Assembly: GCF_016612535.1 (NCBI RefSeq)
Contig: NZ_JAENXS010000001.1
Span: 2,133,501-2,197,500 of the forward strand
Reading direction: 5' to 3'
Origin: Bradyrhizobium diazoefficiens
GTDB lineage: Bacteria > Pseudomonadota > Alphaproteobacteria > Rhizobiales > Xanthobacteraceae
Length of the DNA stretch: 64,000 bases
The notes beneath the pieces are model-generated. The model did not search any database and was not told the origin of the DNA. It saw only the letters and a program-made list of their open reading frames with translations. This document shows, piece by piece, positions 56,254-64,000 of this stretch. Numbering within the stretch: the first letter of the stretch is position 1; the number at the start of each line of letters is the position of its first letter. Both the position numbers and the translations under genes were made by a program.

Positions 56254-56964
56254 TCAGCCAAGTGCTTGCGCAATCTCGGCTTGAATGGCCTCCGCGATCG
56301 CCTTCGGGTCCGAGGCTTCCACCACCGGCCGACCGACGACGAGATAATCGGCGCCCGCGGCAATTGCACGACCGGGCGTCATGATGCGCTTCTGGTCGCC
56401 GGTTGCCGAACCCGCCGGGCGAATGCCGGGCGTGACGAGACGCATCTGGTGGCCGACGATCTTGCGCAGGTGACCTACTTCCTCAGGCGAGGACACCAGC
56501 CCGTCAATGCCAAGCACCTGCGCCTGCTGCGCGCGGGCTTCGACGAGCTCGGAGACGCCGAGCCGGTAGCCGGCCGCGTGCAGATCGTCCTCATTGTACG
56601 AGGTCAGCACCGTGACGGCGAGGATCTTCAGCTTCGAGCTGCCGCGGCCTTCGACGGCGCCCTTCATGGTCTGCGGATAAGCATGCACGGTGAGGAAGGT
56701 CGCACCTAGCTTTGTGATGCTCTCGACGCCTTGCGTCACGGTGTTGCCGATGTCGTGCAGCTTGAGATCGAGAAAGACTTTCTTGCCCTTGTCGGCAAGC
56801 TTCGCGACCAGCGGCAAGCCGCCGGCATAAGCGAGGCGATAGCCGATTTTGTAGAAAGTGACGCTGTCGCCGAGCCAGTTGATCATCGCCTCCGCGGCAT
56901 CAACGCTGGGCAAATCGAGCGCAACGATCAGGCGGTCCTTCGGGACGATTTCGGCTGGCGTCAT
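56254..56964 (-). CDS. pyrF: Orotidine 5'-phosphate decarboxylase
   Basis: Last step of UMP synthesis. The 236-residue product has the catalytic KxxxDxKxxDI motif in [16 protein letters not shown] (about residue 60). [20 protein letters not shown] lies at the N-terminus, [18 protein letters not shown] and [20 protein letters not shown] at the C-terminus are the phosphate-binding loops. It overlaps none of its neighbours, with six bases from the FMN reductase gene upstream, suggesting one operon. Confidence 0.95.
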   Translation of the reverse strand: MTPAEIVPKDRLIVALDLPSVDAAEAMINWLGDSVTFYKIGYRLAYAGGLPLVAKLADKGKKVFLDLKLHDIGNTVTQGVESITKLGATFLTVHAYPQTMKGAVEGRGSSKLKILAVTVLTSYNEDDLHAAGYRLGVSELVEARAQQAQVLGIDGLVSSPEEVGHLRKIVGHQMRLVTPGIRPAGSATGDQKRIMTPGRAIAAGADYLVVGRPVVEASDPKAIAEAIQAEIAQALG

Positions 56965-56970
56965 GTCACC

Positions 56971-57549
56971 TCACATCATGCGTTGGGAAATGTCGATCAA
57001 CTGCCGCACCATCTCCTTCAGCCCGTCGCTGTCGGCCTGGTTCTTGAGCCTGTCCATATCGTCATAGGCCTGGTCGGCAAAGGCGAGCGTGAGCTGGCTG
57101 GCGATCACATTGGCGTGGCAGGAGGTCAGGATCAGCCGCAACGCCTGCAGCGCACGGGCGGCGCCGAGCCGGCTCTGCGAGGCACCGGCGAGCGCGAAGG
57201 CACGGCTGCGGAAGACGTCGCCGCGCGCCTCGTGCGGATCTTGCACGCGGCTCACCCAGTCGATCGCGTTCTTCAGGAGCGGCGGCACCGAGGCGTTGTA
57301 TTCAGGCGAGACGATCAGCACGCCATGATGCGCGCCGATCATGCGCTTGAGATTGATCGCGTGCTTGGGCACGCCGGACTTGGCCTGGATGTCGCCGTCG
57401 TAGATCGGCAGCGGAAAATCGGCGAGCGAGATGCGGGTGGTGTCGACGCCGGCCTGGGCGAATTCATAGCTCGCTACCGCCGCCAGCTTCGCGTTGTGCG
57501 AGCCGGTGCGGAGCGAGCCGGGAATGACCAGGATTTTGGGTGCGGACAT
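56971..57549 (-). CDS. NAD(P)H-dependent FMN reductase (flavodoxin-like)
   Basis: A 192-residue flavodoxin-fold reductase of the NADPH:FMN/chromate/azo reductase family. Start ATG 57549 (MSAPKILVIPGSLRTGS). The phosphate-binding loop is IPGSLRTGSHNAKLAA, the FMN-binding motif is IVSPEYNASVPPLLKNAIDW, and the fold ends in LDALRLI... helices. Typically it supplies reduced flavin or handles quinones and metals; the substrate is not clear. It lies six bases upstream of pyrF on the same strand. Confidence 0.9.
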   Translation of the reverse strand: MSAPKILVIPGSLRTGSHNAKLAAVASYEFAQAGVDTTRISLADFPLPIYDGDIQAKSGVPKHAINLKRMIGAHHGVLIVSPEYNASVPPLLKNAIDWVSRVQDPHEARGDVFRSRAFALAGASQSRLGAARALQALRLILTSCHANVIASQLTLAFADQAYDDMDRLKNQADSDGLKEMVRQLIDISQRMM

Positions 57550-57606
57550 CCGCTTCCATACGTTCGGCGAAACGAGCCCGCCGCGCATGAGAGGAAGCCG
57601 GCGGAA

Positions 57607-58206
57607 TTAGTCCTTGCGATACACCCAGACGCGGGCCGGCGGAAGGTTCATCCAGATCCGTTCCGAGGCCTCTGTGGACACGCCTGGCAGCGATTTCGGG
57701 ATCGGCGGCACCACGGCATAGGTGAACTGGACGAAGGGCGCGCCGGGCGCGAGCGCCGTGAAGGCGTCGCGAATGAGCCGCAGCCGCGTCAGCATCGGTT
57801 TCGTGACCAGCGGCAGGCCGGAAACCACCGCAGATGCCGGGGCACTCAGCACATTCCAGAGCGTGTCGCGCAGACGATAGGCATCGCCCTGCACCACTTT
57901 GGCCTGCGGATAGCGGTCGCGCAGCAGCGCGCAGAAGCCTGGATTGTATTCGACGAGGACGAGACGCTTTTGGTCGACGCCACGCTGAACCAGCGCCGAA
58001 GTGATGGCGCCGGTGCCGGGCCCGAGCTCGACCACCGGTGCATCCGAATTGATATCGACGTAACGGGCCATGGTCCGGGCGAGCAGCTTGCCTGACGGCA
58101 TCACCGCGCCCATGTGGAGGGGCTTTTCGATCCACGATCTTAGAAAGCGCACCTCGTCGTCAAGACGGGGCTTCTTCAACGCACGCGCGGACGATGGCAA
58201 TGGCAT
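57607..58206 (-). CDS. Class I SAM-dependent methyltransferase (PmtA-like)
   Basis: A 199-residue methyltransferase resembling phosphatidylethanolamine N-methyltransferases and KsgA-like rRNA methyltransferases. Motif I is APVVELGPGTGAITSALVQRG (about residue 58, SAM-binding), motif II near RLVLVEYNPGFCALLRDRYP, and SAVVSGLPLV lies in the catalytic position. The N-terminus RFLRSWIEKPLHMGAVMPSG is typical of PmtA, which methylates PE to PC in rhizobia. Its role in phosphatidylcholine synthesis is plausible but unproven. Confidence 0.8.
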   Translation of the reverse strand: MPLPSSARALKKPRLDDEVRFLRSWIEKPLHMGAVMPSGKLLARTMARYVDINSDAPVVELGPGTGAITSALVQRGVDQKRLVLVEYNPGFCALLRDRYPQAKVVQGDAYRLRDTLWNVLSAPASAVVSGLPLVTKPMLTRLRLIRDAFTALAPGAPFVQFTYAVVPPIPKSLPGVSTEASERIWMNLPPARVWVYRKD

Positions 58207-58294
58207 GTCAGGACCGGCCGGGACCGCGTGACCGCGGCGTGTCAGAAAATGGTCATAAACAGGTATAGCCCGAAGGCGGTACGGTCAAGCCGGC

Positions 58295-59422
58295 TCAACT
58301 CGCCCGATTACCGAAGAAATCCTTGACCTTGGTGAAGAAGCCCTCGGATTCCGGTTGGGTGTTACCGGAGGAAAGTTTGTCGAACTCGGCCAGCAATTCC
58401 TGCTGCTTCTTGGTGAGGTTCTGCGGAGTCTCGACCACGACCTGGACGTACATGTCGCCCATCTGGCGCGAACGCAGCACGGGCATGCCTTTTGATGCAA
58501 TGCGGAATCGACGGGCGGACTGGGTGCCGGCGGGCACCTTCACCTTGGCCTTGCCCTTGTCGATGGTCGGCACCTCGAATTCGCCGCCGAGCGCCGCGGT
58601 CACCATCGAGATCGGCACGCGGCAATGCAAATCGGCGCCGTCGCGCTGGAAGAACTGGTGCTGGGCCAGCGACAGGAAGATGTAGAGGTCGCCGGGCGGG
58701 CCGCCGCGGACGCCGGCTTCGCCTTCGCCGGCGAGCCTGATCCTGGTGCCATCCTCGACGCCTTGCGGAATGTTGACCGACAGATTCCGTTCGCGGGTGA
58801 CCCGGCCCTGACCCGAACAGGACGGGCAGGCATCCTCGATCATCTGGCCGCGGCCCTGGCAGCCGGGGCAAGTGCGCTCGAGGGTGAAGAAGCCCTGCGA
58901 CTGTCGCACGCGGCCGGCGCCGCCGCAGGTCGAGCAGGCCTTCGGCTTTGTACCGGCCTTGGCGCCGATCCCCGAGCAGGCTTCACAGGTGACGGAGACC
59001 GGAATCTCGATCTGCGCGGTCTTGCCGCCGAAGGCTTCCTCGAGGGTGATTTCCATGTTGTAGCGCAAATCGGCGCCACGCTCGCGGCCGCCACGGCCGC
59101 GCTGTCCGGCCATGCCGAACAGATCTTCGAAGATGTCTGAGAAGGAGGAGGCGAAGCCCGCGCCGAAGCCGGCGCCGCCACCGGGACCACCCTGCTCGAA
59201 GGCAGCATGGCCGAAACGGTCATAGGCCGCGCGCTTGTCCTTGTCTTTCAGGACCTCGTAGGCCTCGTTGATTTCCTTGAACTTGACCTCGCTGGTGTCA
59301 TCCCCCGGATTGCGGTCGGGATGAAATTTCATCGCAAGCTTGCGGAAGGACGATTTCAAGGCGGAATCGTCGGCAGAGCGTTCGACTTCGAGGGTTTCGT
59401 AATAGCAGCGCTTGGTGGACAT
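58295..59422 (-). CDS. dnaJ: Chaperone protein DnaJ
   Basis: Hsp40 co-chaperone of 375 residues that stimulates the DnaK ATPase. The J-domain (1-72) has HPDRNPGD with the HPD motif. A Gly/Phe-rich linker ([14 protein letters not shown]) follows, then the zinc finger with [28 protein letters not shown] and CPSCSGQGR (four CxxCxGxG units, about 145-210), and the C-terminal substrate domain. Full-length type I DnaJ. It lies 245 bases after dnaK on the same strand; the gap contains a GGCCTC...GAGGCC hairpin, so it could be co-transcribed or separate. Confidence 0.96.
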   Translation of the reverse strand: MSTKRCYYETLEVERSADDSALKSSFRKLAMKFHPDRNPGDDTSEVKFKEINEAYEVLKDKDKRAAYDRFGHAAFEQGGPGGGAGFGAGFASSFSDIFEDLFGMAGQRGRGGRERGADLRYNMEITLEEAFGGKTAQIEIPVSVTCEACSGIGAKAGTKPKACSTCGGAGRVRQSQGFFTLERTCPGCQGRGQMIEDACPSCSGQGRVTRERNLSVNIPQGVEDGTRIRLAGEGEAGVRGGPPGDLYIFLSLAQHQFFQRDGADLHCRVPISMVTAALGGEFEVPTIDKGKAKVKVPAGTQSARRFRIASKGMPVLRSRQMGDMYVQVVVETPQNLTKKQQELLAEFDKLSSGNTQPESEGFFTKVKDFFGNRAS

Positions 59423-59667
59423 GTCTGACCCGGTCTATCCAATCGCGATTCAAGTCGGAGCGAAACGACGTCGCCACGCGACGATATAGGCGGCCTTCCG
59501 CTGATCGGCAGAGGGCTGCATGGCTGCATTGAGCATAGCTATAGGGAATTGATCGATCGTAACGGGCAAACCGCCCGTCGAGCCCGACACGAAGGCCTCC
59601 CCCCTGAGGGGAGAGGCCGATTGAGCGTGTGGGATCCAAGCCGTCCGCATCATGACCCTCTTGGGGA

Positions 59668-61569
<1,902 letters not shown>

Positions 61570-61962
61570 GGTCCTGTATCCTTGTTTTTGCGGCAGGTTG
61601 GCTGGGCCCAGAAGGCACCCGAACCGAAACCCCCTAAGATCAAACATTCGCGATATTGCGATGGTTGACGCTCATATAGGAGGGGGGGTGGGGCCCGCAA
61701 GGACCGAACGCAAGTTTCGGCCGTGAAAACATTGGGTTTTGGAAGTTCATATCCGGGCTGAACCGCCCTTGCAGGTGAGGATTCATTAACAGGTTCAGGT
61801 CTCAGCCAACCCCGCCGCCGTGACCCGCCCGGCCCTGTTACCGGCGCGCCAAACCCGCTAAAAGGCGGGCGGCCGGTCAGCCGCCGCGAGGCTGCTTCGC
61901 GCGACAAAGCGGCCCAGTGGCCAACCATCGAACGGCCTCAATGTGAACCAATCAGAGTGCCC
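61570..61962. other. Intergenic region between dnaK and the exported protein gene (393 bases)
   Basis: This region holds the dnaK leader with an RpoH-type promoter at 61674-61701 and, on the other side, the promoter of the plus-strand exported protein gene. A CG-rich stretch near 61860-61910 shows short palindromes. I see no coding gene and no CIRCE element (TTAGCACTC-N9-GAGTGCTAA). Confidence 0.5.
61674..61701 (-). promoter_or_regulatory. RpoH (sigma-32) type promoter of dnaK
   Basis: On the minus strand CTTG (61701-61698) and CTATAT (61679-61674) are 18 bases apart, matching the alphaproteobacterial heat-shock consensus CTTG-N17/18-CYTATNT. The -10 end lies 105 bases upstream of the dnaK ATG. 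B. japonicum dnaK is known to be RpoH-dependent. Confidence 0.65.
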
Positions 61963-62904
61963 ATGAAGCTGACCCGCCCCCTCGCTGCGATCGCCCTCCT
62001 CGTTGCCACGGCACTTCCGGCCCTCGCCGCCGACGCCGTCTATCCGCCAGGCTTGCGCCTCGGCATGGTGCCGTTGGTCGGGCTGAACACGGCGAAGACC
62101 TTTCCGGGCTTCGAGAGCGAGGACGGCAACGTCAAGGTGCTGATCACCGAGCTGCCGCCGGCCGCCTATGGCGAGGTCGTGAGCGCCTTCAACGCCAATC
62201 CGGCCGGCGGCAGCGGCGTCAAGCCGGACAAGATCGAGACGCCGGCGGGCCTCGCCTATTTCACCACCGAGAGCGGCAAGGCCGGCGATACGGCGGTGAA
62301 GCGCTATTCGATGATCGTGCCGGGCGCCGGCTTCTCCGGCTATGTCGCGGTGCAGGTCCCCGAGAACGCTTCGAAGATCTACACCGACGAGGCGGTGCGG
62401 CAGATGTTTGCGACCGCCGTGACCCGCAGGGAGGTTGCGGTCGACGAGCAGCTCGGGTTGATGCCGTTCAAGATTACCGATCTCGCCAGTTTCAAGGACA
62501 TCCGAACGCTGGTCCCGGGCGCGAGCATCATCCTGGCCGACGGCAACGAGAGCACAGGCTATGAATCGAAGCCGTTCATGATCCTCGGCCTGATCGGCGC
62601 CACCCCGCAGCAGGCCGACGACCGCGCCCGCTTCGCCCAGGAGGCGGCGCTCCAGATCCCCGGCGTCCGCGAATCCCGCGTCACCATGTCCGAGCCGATC
62701 CGCATCACCGGCCAGCAGGGTTTTGAGACCCGGATCGACGGCATCAGCGGCAAGGACAAGACCCCGGTGACCGTGGTGCAGTGGATCCGCTTCTCGAGCG
62801 GCGGCGCCTCGCTGCGCATCATTGCCAGCGCGCCGCGCGACCAGTGGTCGGACGCCTTCACCCGCTTCCGCGCCGTGCGCGACGGCATCCAGCCCAAAGG
62901 CTAA
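61963..62904 (+). CDS. Exported protein of unknown function (about 290 mature residues)
   Basis: A 313-residue protein with signal peptide MKLTRPLAAIALLVATALPALA and cleavage before ADAVYPPG. The mature part contains FPGFESEDGNVKVLITELPP and WIRFSSGGASLRIIASAPRDQW; it resembles periplasmic hypothetical proteins common in Bradyrhizobium, with no catalytic motif that I recognise. ATG 61963 is chosen; GTG 61957 is six bases upstream. It lies on the plus strand between dnaK and grpE, in the same direction as the following hydrolase (103-base gap), possibly co-transcribed. Confidence 0.8.
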   Translation: MKLTRPLAAIALLVATALPALAADAVYPPGLRLGMVPLVGLNTAKTFPGFESEDGNVKVLITELPPAAYGEVVSAFNANPAGGSGVKPDKIETPAGLAYFTTESGKAGDTAVKRYSMIVPGAGFSGYVAVQVPENASKIYTDEAVRQMFATAVTRREVAVDEQLGLMPFKITDLASFKDIRTLVPGASIILADGNESTGYESKPFMILGLIGATPQQADDRARFAQEAALQIPGVRESRVTMSEPIRITGQQGFETRIDGISGKDKTPVTVVQWIRFSSGGASLRIIASAPRDQWSDAFTRFRAVRDGIQPKG

Positions 62905-63007
62905 CGCGCCCAAGGGCTGGACAGAACCGGCTGCATTTTCGGGCTTCTGTTCGTACACGAACGGAATTAGGCTCCCTCCTCGTGGATCAATCAGAGGGAG
63001 ACGAACG

Positions 63008-63730
63008 ATGCTGGATCGGCGACAAGTGTTGGCGGCGCTGGGGACCAGCGCTCTCGTAGCCCTCGCTCCCACCGCACTATTCGCGGCGGCCTCCATCAAG
63101 CCGGATGACACCTCCGCGCTGCTCGTGATCGACGTGCAGAACTGCTTCCTGCCGGGCGGCAGCCTCGCGGTGAAGGAAGGCGAGCAGGTGGTGCCCGTCA
63201 TCAACAGAATCGCAAAAGCGTTTGCGAACGTGGTGATGACGCAAGACTGGCACACGGCGGGCCACATCTCGTTCGCGTCGGCGCATTCCGGCAAGAAGCC
63301 GTTCGAGACCATCGATCTTCCTTACGGCAAGCAGGTGTTGTGGCCCGACCATTGCGTCCAGGGCACCGACGGCGCCTCGCTCTCCAAGGATCTTTCGATC
63401 CCGCAGGCCGAGCTCGTCATCCGCAAGGGCTTTCACAAGGACGTCGACAGCTATTCGGCGTTCCTCGAAGCCGACGGCAAGACCTCGACGGGGCTTGCCG
63501 GCTATCTCAGGGGCCGCAAGATCAAGCGCGTGTTCGTGGCGGGTCTGGCGACGGATTTCTGCGTCGCCTGGACGGCGCTCGATGCGCGCAAGGCGGGCTT
63601 CGAGGTCTATGTCGTGGAAGACGCCTGCCGCGGCATCGACAATCAGGGCTCGCTCGCCAAGGCCTGGGCCGATATGGCCAAGGCCGGCGTGAAGCGGATC
63701 CAATCTGCGGATATCGCGGTGAGCACGTAA
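63008..63730 (+). CDS. Nicotinamidase-like cysteine hydrolase, exported
   Basis: A 240-residue isochorismatase-superfamily amidase closest to nicotinamidase PncA. The triad is visible: Asp in LLVIDVQNCFLPGGSL, Lys in KGFHKDVDSYSAF and Cys in GLATDFCVAWTALDAR. DWHTAGHISFASAHSG supplies the metal ligands (D-x-H). The N-terminus MLDRRQVLAALGTSALVALA is a Tat-like or Sec signal, ending near LFAAAS, indicating a periplasmic location, unusual as E. coli PncA is cytosolic. ATG 63008 follows GGGAGACGAACG. Convergent with grpE. Confidence 0.9.
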   Translation: MLDRRQVLAALGTSALVALAPTALFAAASIKPDDTSALLVIDVQNCFLPGGSLAVKEGEQVVPVINRIAKAFANVVMTQDWHTAGHISFASAHSGKKPFETIDLPYGKQVLWPDHCVQGTDGASLSKDLSIPQAELVIRKGFHKDVDSYSAFLEADGKTSTGLAGYLRGRKIKRVFVAGLATDFCVAWTALDARKAGFEVYVVEDACRGIDNQGSLAKAWADMAKAGVKRIQSADIAVST

Positions 63731-63747
63731 GCGGCGCTTACGCCGCT
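63730..63747. terminator. Small convergent hairpin overlapping both stop codons
   Basis: AGCGGCG (63730-63736) pairs with CGCCGCT (63741-63747) across CTTA. It lies exactly between the amidase and grpE stop codons. There is no long T-tract, so termination is only a possibility. Confidence 0.4.
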
Positions 63748-64000
63748 CAGTTCGCCTCGTTGCTGTTCGCCGCAGGCGCGGCCTTCGCGCCGCCCTTGGC
63801 GACACCGACCAGCGCCGGGCGCAGCACGCGGTCGCCGATGGTGTAGCCGGCCTGCATGACCTGAACGACGATGCCCGCGGGCACCGACGCATCGGGCACT
63901 TCGTACATGGCCTGCTGGAAGTTCGGGTCGAACTTCTGGCCCAGCGGATCGAACTTCTTCACGCCGTGCTTTTCCAGCGCGTTGAGCAGCGCGCGCTCGG
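63747..64000 (-). CDS. grpE: Nucleotide exchange factor GrpE (N-terminus outside window)
   Basis: GrpE releases ADP from DnaK. The visible 84 C-terminal codons contain [40 protein letters not shown] and [20 protein letters not shown], the conserved GrpE head region, then a short Ala/Asn-rich tail. The frame is open to the window edge. It is on the same strand as dnaK, 2.2 kb further on, with two plus-strand genes between. Confidence 0.95.
   Translation of the reverse strand, partial: ERALLNALEKHGVKKFDPLGQKFDPNFQQAMYEVPDASVPAGIVVQVMQAGYTIGDRVLRPALVGVAKGGAKAAPAANSNEAN

Noticed and set aside
61570..61962. CIRCE element before dnaK
   Set aside because: No TTAGCACTC-N9-GAGTGCTAA dyad is seen; the RpoH-type promoter explains control instead.

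Overview
The window is high-GC alphaproteobacterial chromosome. Protein sequences and gene order (aroA-cmk-rpsA, the lptC-lptA-lptB-rpoN-hpf-ptsN run, hsp20 with a DUF1150 gene, a class II-type AroA, and many palindromic intergenic elements) point to Bradyrhizobium or a close relative. It is mostly core genome, with one intact insertion sequence, several decayed genes and one gene that looks like an inserted cassette.

Layout. 1-4.5 kb: aroA, cmk and partial rpsA on the minus strand, an acidic-tailed FYDLN protein, tRNA-Ala(GGC) and a GIY-YIG ORF running directly out of the tRNA. 4.5-12.3 kb: the ohrR/ohr peroxide pair, a family III CoA-transferase, the ugpBAEC glycerol-3-phosphate importer behind a candidate Pho box, and hsp20-DUF1150 behind a hairpin that masks the ribosome binding site. 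12.4-16.9 kb: a three-gene minus-strand operon (SDR, saccharopine-dehydrogenase-like protein, acyl-CoA ligase) divergent from a TetR gene, with twin 16-bp palindromes between. 16.9-23.7 kb: ptsN, hpf, rpoN, lptB, lptA, lptC and RNase D. 23.7-29 kb: a UbiA-type prenyltransferase pseudogene, an MFS transporter, tRNA-Leu(CAG), an NDUFA9-like protein, a decayed DprE2-like SDR and uppP. 29-34.7 kb: GST, queG, a thioesterase-like protein, an NTF2-like protein, a 1450-bp IS4-family element with 11-bp target duplications, and an alpha/beta hydrolase. 34.9-41.5 kb: infC (ATT start), rpmI, rplT, pheS, a DUF559 gene between 37-bp inverted repeats, and pheT. 41.6-47.7 kb: a Tat-type amine oxidase, a YiiX-like hydrolase, csoR/copA around a shared operator, and nikR. 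47.7-54.2 kb: an S53 peptidase divergent from a nucleoside-phosphorylase-like protein, an EI24-like membrane protein, nth, a DUF2244 protein and an Ada-like methyltransferase. 54.3-58.2 kb: gpmA, dapB, DUF1330, pyrF, FMN reductase and a methyltransferase. 58.3-64 kb: dnaJ, dnaK with an RpoH-type promoter, two exported proteins on the plus strand, and partial grpE.

Functional links. The chaperone genes at the right end (dnaK, dnaJ, grpE) and hsp20 form a heat response that may be controlled in two ways: a sigma-32 type promoter at dnaK and a possible RNA thermometer at hsp20. The central lpt-rpoN-hpf-ptsN block joins LPS export, sigma-54, ribosome hibernation and the nitrogen-PTS. Metal handling is represented by csoR-copA and an orphan nikR. 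The items most worth a second look are the DUF559 cassette inside pheST, the UbiA and DprE2-like relics of a probable polyprenyl-phosphate pentose pathway, the TetR-controlled acyl-CoA ligase operon, and the S53 peptidase/phosphorylase divergon.
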